64,000 nt of DNA from LMUY01 sp965198895 (lineage in GTDB: Bacteria; Pseudomonadota; Alphaproteobacteria; Acetobacterales; Acetobacteraceae), in contig OZ240676.1 of assembly GCA_965198895.1 (NCBI GenBank), positions 3,968,001-4,032,000 on the forward strand, read 5' to 3'. Position 1 is the stretch's first letter. The number at the start of each line of letters is the position of its first letter. The translations under genes were made by a program, and so were the position numbers. Under the pieces are notes generated by a model. The model saw nothing but the letters and a program-made list of their open reading frames with translations, made no database searches and had not been told where the DNA came from. Below, piece by piece: positions 20,101 to 26,089 of this stretch.

Positions 20101-20263
20101 GCAGGGAACCGATGTCGAAATAGCCCGTCGCAATGTCGAGCGCTTCCGAGACATGAGCCCAGGATTCGATGTAGCGGAGGCAGGTCCAGTCTGAGAGGCT
20201 GTTATCGACGATAAATAGTTCTTGTGTTTCGCCGTCGGCGATAAAAAGGAGCTCTGCAGTCAT
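17102..20263 (-). CDS. PLD-nuclease / SNF2-type helicase fusion
   Basis: An intact 1053-aa protein. N-terminal PLD domain: KFHAKAYI (His135, Lys137), LVGSSNFT (154-160) and Glu169. Helicase core: Walker A CDGVGLGKTF (271-280, Lys278), DEAH box VVIIDEAHHF (361-364), LLTATPINNR, and in the C-terminal lobe KVLIFTEFADTARYL, LISTDVLSEGLNLQDA and QRIGRVDRR. It probably translocates on DNA and carries a nuclease-type module. The gene overlaps the methylase start by ATGA, so the two are translationally coupled, and the set looks like a restriction-type defence operon. The exact system cannot be named from the sequence. Confidence 0.85.
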   Translation of the reverse strand: MTAELLFIADGETQELFIVDNSLSDWTCLRYIESWAHVSEALDIATGYFDIGSLLALNGQWQNLGKIRILMGADHTYRSRKALLEAVSKRTLDVLDQSLEADKAENPFLRKVPSILDALHTRQIECRIYDRAKFHAKAYITHARDDADGSRALVGSSNFTMAGLTTNVELNVQVQPAPQVRRLQAWYESHWSEASDVTDQVIETIERHVQSYTPFDIYGKALQEFFRGHELTDNEWDETRSRLFPKLDRYQKEAYWALLKIARQHGGAFLCDGVGLGKTFVGLMLIERMILHEGKRVVLFAPKAAKEGVWEPHLRTWLPHIGGGADFSNLAVFSHTDLGREGDFPERFRRIAELADVVIIDEAHHFRNPGRRALDETREPSRYYRLYDLLDNAARSKTTFLLTATPINNRLADFRHMAELFTRRDDAFFARTLGVNNFRAHSNNLEKTLRANVGHDVADVSEEMADAQRLLSADRVFESLVVQRSRGYARESQIRETGQAAVFPDRKAPQVADYSIRATYGRLLEIFEAAFSRSNPLFTLPMYYPLAWYKGPDQSIDKLEQGRQQQVVGLIRTGFLKRFESSVAAFELSCDRLLQKLLAFLKKNCEPGSEQSLLQRWMAQNAKTLDYITNRRSAFWAEEGEDPEDEDIVPEEMLAAIEKLDRTEYDVPGMINETLLDLAEITKFLEETQKFQPKHDDKLKKLIRLLKSKELVGQKVLIFTEFADTARYLKQQLIAAGIDGVGQVDSATKGNRADIIQRFSPYYNGKTSEALEAAGRPEIRVLISTDVLSEGLNLQDASRMMNYDIHWNPVRLMQRIGRVDRRMNPAVEAQLDADHPEVASSRGKVSFWNVLPPDELNALLSLYTTVTRKVLLISRTLGIEGKKLLTPDDDYAALRDFNQAYEGTRTAIEDMHLEYQALLKADPTLEARLRQLPGGVFSGRKRPARGVRGVFFCYALPALDRVLGEFTEAAGITRWYLYDIDRKAILEEPGDIVASIQSKPTTPRICNEDEPTLLDIRGKIERHMKNTYLKRIDAPIGVKPALRCWMELNEGNQ

Positions 20264-20345
20264 TGCCTGTTATCCATGTGCCTGAGGGCGCGAAAGGAAG
20301 GCGCGGCGGCCAAATTAAGCCGTCGCGTGGTCGGGAGCGGGCCGT

Positions 20346-21704
20346 CTAGGCGGCGACCGACTCCTGCTTCAGCAACGCCTTCTCAAACTCACTTTCCGCA
20401 ATGCCGTAAGATGCCTCGTTCTTGCCGATCTTTACCGGATCAAAGCGCGACATGGTTAGAACCAGCTTATATGCACCAACAATGGAATCGATGTGCCGCT
20501 TCACGAACTCGGTGGGATCAACGATCCAAACAACCTTTCCATCTTGCACGCGCATTAGTGCCCGAAGCCCCCAAACGAGCGGAACAATCAGCCCATCGGG
20601 ATAGCTGTACTTGATCGGTTGCTCCGTAAAATGCGTGCGCGGTTGGGACCTCATGTACTTCGGATTAGCCTTCTTCCCAGCATCAAAGAAACGCACCACT
20701 GAGATACGTCCGAAGTCACCGCCGCATCGCTTATATGCCTCTGGAAATTCGGCATATATGAGATCGTACAGACTCGGCAAACTGCCGAGAACATTAATCG
20801 CGCTTTGAATTGCGGGGTTGTCGAGCTGATGGATCGGGCCGTTCGTCGGTTTCGTTACTGACGGGTCGCTCATCAGCTTGTCGAACAGCGCCGCGCAGTC
20901 ACCCTTGTTGCGGTAAAGGTTTTGCGGCGGCGGCGCCTTCACGCCTTTTGGCAGTGGGAGCAGCGAAAGCGGGATCCACGACAAGGCAACCACGTCGCGG
21001 ACTTTGACGTCGCCCCCGGCCATATTGCTCTTCCACTCGATACGGGATGCAATCTCTTCCGGAAGTGCCAGTTTGATCGCCTCGTAGAATCCCTTTTGAT
21101 TTGCCTTCGCTTCGAGCGTCAGCTCAGCGTTGTTGTTCCGCGCTGCGCAAATCTCCAGCAAGGACGATTTGAAGGCCTCAACAACCTCCTCGTCATCCGC
21201 ATCGGTGGGAACCAGAATCTCGACTGGCACAAGGAACGTCAATTCGTCGCGGATTGCGTCAATGGCGGCGCGGTTTGCGGTCCACGCTTCCTTGAAGTCG
21301 TCCCACAACTTAATGCGCTTGATCTGGCGGGGATCATCGATGACGCGAGACAGGATGTGCGTGCCAATGGCCAGCATATTATGGCCGCCGTCCAGGACCC
21401 CCTCAAGTTGCGTGTCCATGAAGCGCAGCTCATAGCGATGGCGCTGGAGCGTGCTGAAGGACGATGAGCCGACCAGGATGCCCTTTGTCTTGAAGGGGAA
21501 GATGGTCGGGTCGGTCTCGATGCTCTCGATAATCGCCTGGGTTACCGCGCCAGCCTTCGCGGACCGGGGATTGGCATCCAGGTCGGCTGCGTCGAACACA
21601 CTCAGCATGTTCTTGGCCAGAACAAATCCGACGAGGCGTTTCACAGGTCCATTAACCTGTTCAGCCACATCCTCAAACTTTACGATTATTTTATTAGGCT
21701 TCAT
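20346..21704 (-). CDS. AIPR-like protein (abortive-infection phage-resistance family, tentative)
   Basis: A 452-aa protein. The best clue is a block near residues 65-115: FPFKTKGILVGSSSF, then YELRFMDTQLEGVLDGGHNM. It follows the AIPR pattern of a variable strand and a NGxQT/DGGHxT-type turn; DndB/DGQHR proteins have a similar layout. The rest is mixed alpha/beta with WKSNMAGGDVKVRDVVALSW and WIVDPTEFVKRHIDSIVG. It lies 82 bases upstream of the helicase on the same strand, so it may be the first or second gene of the operon. AIPR proteins are found in phage-defence settings; the biochemical role is not known. Confidence 0.5.
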   Translation of the reverse strand: MKPNKIIVKFEDVAEQVNGPVKRLVGFVLAKNMLSVFDAADLDANPRSAKAGAVTQAIIESIETDPTIFPFKTKGILVGSSSFSTLQRHRYELRFMDTQLEGVLDGGHNMLAIGTHILSRVIDDPRQIKRIKLWDDFKEAWTANRAAIDAIRDELTFLVPVEILVPTDADDEEVVEAFKSSLLEICAARNNNAELTLEAKANQKGFYEAIKLALPEEIASRIEWKSNMAGGDVKVRDVVALSWIPLSLLPLPKGVKAPPPQNLYRNKGDCAALFDKLMSDPSVTKPTNGPIHQLDNPAIQSAINVLGSLPSLYDLIYAEFPEAYKRCGGDFGRISVVRFFDAGKKANPKYMRSQPRTHFTEQPIKYSYPDGLIVPLVWGLRALMRVQDGKVVWIVDPTEFVKRHIDSIVGAYKLVLTMSRFDPVKIGKNEASYGIAESEFEKALLKQESVAA

Positions 21705-21901
21705 ACCGGTCTCTCCTTCAAAAAGGAGAACCGACTCCAGCGCAGGGCGTCATCGCGGGGATGACAGCGCAGTGGACCGGTAATCAGGCTGGTCCAGCCA
21801 AGCTTGCCGCTATCCAGCAGCACCTCACACCAGAACCGCTTCTCAGGGTTCTTCGCAGCCTCTATCCAGAGACGATGATAGGATGGGCGATCGGCCTTCA
21901 T
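21701..21901 (-). CDS. Small hypothetical protein abutting the AIPR-like gene
   Basis: A 66-aa reading frame (MKADRPSYHRLWIEAAKNPE, then CEVLLDSGKLGWTSLITGPL) whose stop directly abuts the next ATG. Position and composition suggest a short leader gene of the operon. There is no clear ribosome-binding site and no family is recognised, so it may be spurious. Confidence 0.33.
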   Translation of the reverse strand: MKADRPSYHRLWIEAAKNPEKRFWCEVLLDSGKLGWTSLITGPLRCHPRDDALRWSRFSFLKERPV

Positions 21902-22314
21902 ATCGCAAGAGCGTATCGCGTGAAAAAATCTTGGCCTGCGAGCCCTTGCTGGAGGCTTAAGCCGATCACGTTGGGCGCCCTAATCAATACGGCGACCGGA
22001 CGACAACCCATCACTCGGCCGACCGCGTCCTTGGTCACCTACATGAGGCGCACCTTGTCGGGTAGCGGCGATAGCGGATGCGAGAGTCTGCGGGGAACTG
22101 CCCTGTCGGGGTCCTAGCGGCGCATGCCCACCGTACTTTGCTCTTCGGCCTATCCGTGGAGGGGGGCATCAATCGTCTGATCCGCCCTTTGGCCTGGCGC
22201 AGAACGCATCTAGGAGCGGGATCGAGGCGCCAATTAGGCGCCATCCTATCCGTGAACTTCCTCCAGATCGCTTACACAGTGCTTATTGTGCGACGCCCCT
22301 AGGCCAATGTAAGC
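21902..22314. other. Gene-less stretch between defence operon and integrated element
   Basis: No convincing gene. A perfect 6-bp-arm stem-loop (two copies of GGCGCC separated by AATTA) lies at 22226-22242. A 69-codon minus-strand frame crosses the stretch but is very Arg-rich and does not look like a real protein. The segment may hold the promoter of the defence operon. It is also the left junction of the tRNA-bounded element, so it is either original chromosome downstream of the tRNA or the end of another island. Confidence 0.4.
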
Positions 22315-22335
22315 AAAAACGGCCCCGTAGGACCG
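22315..22335 (-). terminator. Rho-independent terminator, likely the original tRNA-Gly terminator
   Basis: Read on the minus strand: a stem CGGTCC, loop TACG, arm GGGCCG with one mismatch, then TTTTT. It lies 31-51 bases beyond the partial tRNA copy at 22366 in the tRNA's reading direction. The intact tRNA at 59.9 kb has no such terminator after it. This fits the insertion having separated the tRNA from its original terminator. Confidence 0.65.
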
Positions 22336-22365
22336 CCTTTAATCGCTTGATTTCATTGAGAAAAT

Positions 22366-22415
22366 CTGGAGCGGGCGAAGGGATTCGAACCCTCGACCCC
22401 AACCTTGGCAAGGTT
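22366..22415. repeat. Left attachment repeat (partial tRNA-Gly, 3' half)
   Basis: A 50-base sequence identical to 59920-59969. On the minus strand it reads as the anticodon arm and T-arm to CCA of tRNA-Gly(GCC). After 22415 the sequence diverges from the tRNA, so no full tRNA can form. It lies 172 bases before the integrase start codon. It is the junction created when the element recombined with the 3' end of the tRNA gene. Confidence 0.92.
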
Positions 22416-22531
22416 AGGGTTGGCTTTTGCAACGAATTGCGCCGGTTTGCCGGCCTCTCCGTTTTGCCAGATTTTTCAGCAATTGGAGTTTGCAGCGGCT
22501 TGCTATGATCGGCTACCATTTGCGCCCATGT

Positions 22532-22549
22532 GGTTCCGGGCTGGTTCCG
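22532..22549 (+). other. Putative integrase arm-type binding site, left
   Basis: GGTTCCGGGCTGGTTCCG, two direct copies of GGTTCCG, lies between the left attachment repeat and the integrase. A near-identical sequence (16 of 18 bases) sits in the same orientation just inside the right end at 59835-59852. Paired repeats inside both ends are expected for arm-type sites bound by the N-terminal domain of tyrosine integrases. Confidence 0.6.
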
Positions 22550-22587
22550 CGGCTCGGTAACGACGATCACGGAACCAATTCGACGCT

Positions 22588-23865
22588 ATGCCCAAGATCA
22601 CCAAGCGTTTTATCGACGGGCTAGTGCCGCTTGTGGGTGAGACGGAGACGTTTGCCTGGGATACGGAGCTCCGCGGGTTCGGCGTGCGCCTCATGCGATC
22701 CGGCGTTGGCAGCTACATTCTGAAGTATCGAAACGCAGAGGGTAGGCAGCGCAAATTGGCGCTGGGGCGTATCGGCTCCTTGGCGCCAGACGAAGCTCGA
22801 GCGCTCGCAAAGCTACGTCTCGCCGAGGTGGCGAAGGGGTCAGATCCGTCGGCAGATCGCAAGGCAATCCGGACGTCGATCACCGTCGGCGAACTGTGCG
22901 ACCTGTACTTGGACGATGTGCAAGGCAAGATGAAGCCCTCCACCCTGGCGATGGACCGAAGCCGGATTGCGGTCCACGTCAAGCCGCTCATCGGAGCTCG
23001 CCGCGTGGTGGCTCTCACGAGCGCGGACATTGAGAAGCTCCAAGCTGACATTGTGGCTGGGAAGTCGGCCCAGCCACGACGTGAAAAGGGCAGGGGCGGC
23101 GTTTCAACGGGTGGGAAGGGTGTCGCCGCCCGAAGTATCGGTATGCTTGGGACCATTCTTGAGTTTGCCGTTCGCAAGAAGATCATCAAGGACAATCCTG
23201 CGCGGGGGGTTGAGCGCTTACCGGAGGGGCGTCAGACCCGGTTTCTGACGTCAGCTGAAATCGGAAAGTTGGGCGCCGCGCTACGAGGGATGGAAAGCGA
23301 GGGCGCCAGCGCGACCGGATTGGCCGCCATCCGCTTCTTACTGCTGACCGGCTGTCGGCGGATGGAGGTGCTGTCCCTGCCGCTGGCTTGGGTAGACCCG
23401 CCTGGCAATTGCCTTCGGCTGCAGGATGCCAAGGGTATCAAGGCCCGGGAGGTCGGGGCTCGGGTTGAGCTGCGCCCTATTGGGCGGCCAGCTCTGGACC
23501 TGCTGGAGCGCATGACCAGGCCGGCCGGGTCCGCTTGGGCGTTTCCAGCCGATCGAGGGTCCAGCCACTTCGTGGGTGTTCCAGCGCTTCTTGGCCGCCT
23601 TTGTGCTAAGGCGAAGCTGGTAGGCGTCACCGTGCATGTCCTGCGGCACACGTTCGCCGCAGTGGCGGCTGGGCTGGGGTTTTCAGAGCTGACCATCGCC
23701 GGGTTGCTCGGGCATCGTGTGGCGGGCGTAACAGCCAGGTATGCCCACGTGGCGGATACCACGCTTGTCGCAGCCGCCGAAGCGGTCTCGAAGCGCATTG
23801 CAGAGTTCTTGGGCGAGGCCGAGCCTAAAGGCGTAGTGGTGCAACTACGGGCGGCAAGCGTGTGA
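22588..23865 (+). CDS. Tyrosine-recombinase integrase of the element
   Basis: A 425-aa protein. An N-terminal DUF4102-like arm-binding domain (FIDGLVPLVGETETFAWDTE, GVRLMRSGVGSYILKYRN, KLALGRIGSLAPDEAR) precedes a core-binding domain and the catalytic domain. Catalytic residues visible are Arg in TGCRRMEVL (about 256), HVLRHTF (His350, Arg353, His354), GHR (about 376) and nucleophile Tyr385 in ARYAHV. This is the P4-type integrase class that targets tRNA 3' ends. The stop overlaps the next gene (TGATG), so the downstream hypothetical gene is co-translated. The ORF is intact, so excision may still be possible. Confidence 0.95.
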   Translation: MPKITKRFIDGLVPLVGETETFAWDTELRGFGVRLMRSGVGSYILKYRNAEGRQRKLALGRIGSLAPDEARALAKLRLAEVAKGSDPSADRKAIRTSITVGELCDLYLDDVQGKMKPSTLAMDRSRIAVHVKPLIGARRVVALTSADIEKLQADIVAGKSAQPRREKGRGGVSTGGKGVAARSIGMLGTILEFAVRKKIIKDNPARGVERLPEGRQTRFLTSAEIGKLGAALRGMESEGASATGLAAIRFLLLTGCRRMEVLSLPLAWVDPPGNCLRLQDAKGIKAREVGARVELRPIGRPALDLLERMTRPAGSAWAFPADRGSSHFVGVPALLGRLCAKAKLVGVTVHVLRHTFAAVAAGLGFSELTIAGLLGHRVAGVTARYAHVADTTLVAAAEAVSKRIAEFLGEAEPKGVVVQLRAASV

Positions 23866-24527
23866 TGGGATCCGCCCCCGGTTCACGGATGACCGTCGCG
23901 GAGGCTGTCCTCTGGATCGCCTTTGGCGAGCGACAGTCGCCTGATATTTCAAAACGGCTTGATCCGATTCAAGCGCTCCTGATGAGCGGAAATGAACAGA
24001 CCGACGAAGAATGGAAAGCCGCTGACGAAGCCTCGGAATCTGTGAATAGCGCGCTGGCGGAGCTGAACGCAAAAGCCAGAGAGGGCGTGGTGCGTGTGGA
24101 GGGTCGACCATTTAACGGGCTTGGGAAACCGACCTCCATCCCACACGAGCCCATCAAGCCCACTTTCTTCCTGACTTCAGAAATACTTTTTGACGCGACA
24201 ACGCTTGAGTATATGGCTCACATTGGCGAGGTCACCAATGCCTCGCGTGTGCGCTTCCACGATCTCGTGTTTGACGCAGGACAAATACTTACGGCGTGGC
24301 CGCACTCGGGCCAGGAAACTTCCGTCAAATCTGACAACGATGCTCAAATGCTCTCATACATGCTGGCTGAAGGCGAAGCCATATTGAGCAAGCATAAGGC
24401 CAAGCCAAAGCGAGACGACTTGGTGACGGTGTGCATCGCAAACTTCAACTGCCGCCACGAAGATGCTGAACGGGTCCACGCAATGTTACCCGATCACCTG
24501 CGCCGGACGCGAGGAGAGAGGAGGTAG
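23865..24527 (+). CDS. Hypothetical protein translationally coupled to the integrase
   Basis: A 220-aa protein with no family recognised. ATG 23865 overlaps the integrase stop. Acidic helical N-terminal half (QTDEEWKAADEASESVNSAL), a middle part with FFLTSEILFDATTLEYMAHI, and a charged C-terminus with CIANFNCRHEDAERVHAM. No signal peptide or membrane segment. Coupling to the integrase suggests a role in integration or excision control, but this is only positional inference. Confidence 0.6.
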   Translation: MGSAPGSRMTVAEAVLWIAFGERQSPDISKRLDPIQALLMSGNEQTDEEWKAADEASESVNSALAELNAKAREGVVRVEGRPFNGLGKPTSIPHEPIKPTFFLTSEILFDATTLEYMAHIGEVTNASRVRFHDLVFDAGQILTAWPHSGQETSVKSDNDAQMLSYMLAEGEAILSKHKAKPKRDDLVTVCIANFNCRHEDAERVHAMLPDHLRRTRGERR

Positions 24528-24653
24528 GCGCGCTCAAATCGGCTGGCCGATTTCGGCCGCTATCTCATTTGGACTTTGCAGCCGATCTGGTCTGGATAAG
24601 CAGCCATTAGCAACCGCGCGCTCCGGCGCGCAAATGCAAGGATGGTCGTTCAG

Positions 24654-24905
24654 ATGGCGCACCCGATCCCTGATAGCCCTGACGCGCTACTCACCCGTGA
24701 AGCTACGTCCGCCGCGCTGACCGCAAGCGGCTTTCCCGTCGCGGTGGGAACGCTGGCCACCAAGGCCACTCGCGGTGGTGGCCCGCCCTACAGCCTGTTC
24801 TCAGCACGCGCGCTCTATCGCTGGGGCGACGCGCTGGATTGGGCCAAAGGCCGGATGACTGCGCCGCGCCGGACGACGTCCGAGCACGAACTCCAGGCAG
24901 CTTAA
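24654..24905 (+). CDS. Small helix-turn-helix protein, excisionase/AlpA-like candidate
   Basis: About 83 aa from ATG 24654; an ATG at 24642 is also possible. The sequence LLTREATSAALTASGFPVAV, then TLATKATRGGGPPYSLFSAR, then LYRWGDALDWA is the winged-helix layout of small MerR/AlpA/Xis-like proteins: a helix-turn-helix that selects a site, then a wing with GGGPPY and a tryptophan-containing helix. Such proteins often act as excisionases or as activators of the integrase promoter. The position near the integrase supports that. A strong stem-loop follows the stop codon. Confidence 0.62.
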   Translation: MAHPIPDSPDALLTREATSAALTASGFPVAVGTLATKATRGGGPPYSLFSARALYRWGDALDWAKGRMTAPRRTTSEHELQAA

Positions 24906-24910
24906 ACGAA

Positions 24911-24940
24911 ACCCCCGCGACGCGACAGGCGTGCGGGGGT
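24911..24940 (+). terminator. Strong stem-loop after the HTH gene (terminator-like, no T-run)
   Basis: Arms ACCCCCGC and GCGGGGGT enclose a second short arm pair (ACGC/GCGT) around a GACAG loop, making a nearly unbroken 12-bp stem 5 bases after the stop at 24905. There is no T-run downstream, so it may be an RNA-stabilising hairpin rather than a true Rho-independent terminator. Confidence 0.45.
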
Positions 24941-25033
24941 CCGGTAGGCAAAGATATCTGTCGGCGGCACCGAACAGATAGCCCAGCCAATCGCACTTCG
25001 CAAGCGCCTTCGCGTCCAAGTTAGGACGCACCT

Positions 25034-25351
25034 ATGTTCAAAGCTTCCGAGCGGTCCGACAGCCGCATCGTCTTACCTGCCAGCTACAGCTTGAACGTCT
25101 GCATTCGACCGCCACACGTCTTTGTGGTGGCAGCCCCGCCCGGCGTTGAGCCATCACCCGAAGGGCTGATGGAACCGGGCAGCGCAGCCGGGCTGTTCAC
25201 GTTCGATGAGGGCGTGGCCTGGCCGGATCCATCCGGTGTGGTTGCTGCAAATGCCTACCTCAAGGCTGGCTGGCCTATCGCTCTAGCCTTTGAGGAGATG
25301 GGATCGGCCCTTGCCTGCCATGCTCGTCTGACCGGGGAGCGGGCCAAGTGA
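25034..25351 (+). CDS. Hypothetical protein
   Basis: A 105-aa protein of unknown function (MFKASERSDSRIVLPASYSL). The compact mixed alpha/beta composition, with FTFDEGVAWPDPSGVVAANA and a helical C-terminus, has no signal or membrane helix. The stop overlaps the next gene's GTG start (GTGA), starting a run of three overlapping genes that leads to the large primase-helicase. It is probably an early replication-module gene. Confidence 0.55.
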   Translation: MFKASERSDSRIVLPASYSLNVCIRPPHVFVVAAPPGVEPSPEGLMEPGSAAGLFTFDEGVAWPDPSGVVAANAYLKAGWPIALAFEEMGSALACHARLTGERAK

Positions 25352-25617
25352 GCGACCGCGAACACGGCGAGGCCGTTGTTGTCGAGCGCGTGCAACTCCG
25401 CCGAGTGAACGCCGGTCTAGCATTCGCTTCGATCCGTCTGCCCGGCGTGAATCTCTCTGGCATGCGGGTAGAAGAACGCCCCGACGGACGCCTCGCCTGC
25501 ACCCCGCCGGAGCAGGTCGGGCGTGATGGCCGGCGCTGGCCTCACTGGGCGCTTCAACCAGGGTGGCGCGAGGGCGTCGAGGCAGAAATCGCCGTCTTAT
25601 GGGGCCGCAGCGCATGA
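25348..25617 (+). CDS. Small early-module protein, phage-type hypothetical
   Basis: An 89-aa protein starting at GTG 25348 inside the previous stop. The sequence VERVQLRRVNAGLAFASIRL, GMRVEERPDGRLACTPPEQV and HWALQPGWREGVEAEIAVLW resembles a small, SpoVG-like-looking protein seen next to replication genes in alphaproteobacterial prophages. The resemblance is recalled rather than computed. The function is unknown. It overlaps the next gene by ATGA. Confidence 0.55.
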   Translation: MSDREHGEAVVVERVQLRRVNAGLAFASIRLPGVNLSGMRVEERPDGRLACTPPEQVGRDGRRWPHWALQPGWREGVEAEIAVLWGRSA

Positions 25618-26051
25618 GGCGCCCCGACGATCTCATTGATCTGAGCAATGTCGCCCGCTGCGTCACCACCGAGTCCGGTGGTGTGCTCTGCGTCGACATC
25701 GTTCGGCCGATCGACTTCCTGAACCTAGTAACCGCTGCGCTGACCGGCGATGCTGCGGCGGCCAGGCTCGTGCGGACGGCGGGCGACGCGGTGATCGGGT
25801 TCAGCTCGATGCCCCCCGACCAGCCTGCACTATGCGCTTGCTGCCCACGGCCGCTGTTGTCTGGCAGCTACTCGGTGGCGGTGGTCACGCCAGCCTGTGA
25901 CGCACCCGGCCAGGGGCTAGCGCTAGGAATTTGCACAGCTTGCGCCATCGAGCCTGACGATCTGCTGGCCAAGGCTCGGGAAGGCCTGAGTCGTATCTGG
26001 CCGAACGTGCGACCCCTCGCCGTAACGTATCCCGCGGGCAGCCGGGCGTAG
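25614..26051 (+). CDS. Hypothetical protein with paired CxxC-type cysteines
   Basis: 145 aa from ATG 25614, overlapping the preceding stop. Two cysteine clusters (LCACCPRPLL and GICTACAIEP) could bind one zinc ion. The N-terminus (DLIDLSNVARCVTTESGG) and central helix look soluble. It lies directly before the primase-helicase gene and probably belongs to the same replication module. No family recognised. Confidence 0.55.
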   Translation: MRRPDDLIDLSNVARCVTTESGGVLCVDIVRPIDFLNLVTAALTGDAAAARLVRTAGDAVIGFSSMPPDQPALCACCPRPLLSGSYSVAVVTPACDAPGQGLALGICTACAIEPDDLLAKAREGLSRIWPNVRPLAVTYPAGSRA

Positions 26052-26089
26052 GCATTGGGCGCCGTGCTTCCCCTCGCTGTTGACGGCCG

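Noticed and set aside
11024..21704. Naming the cluster as DISARM or BREX.
   Set aside because: The marker genes of those systems (DUF1998 protein, PglZ, BrxC) are not present; the resemblance is limited to a helicase, methylase and PLD proteins.
22035..22244. Arg-rich minus-strand frame between the defence set and the element.
   Set aside because: Amino-acid composition and lack of any ribosome-binding site suggest a GC-bias shadow.
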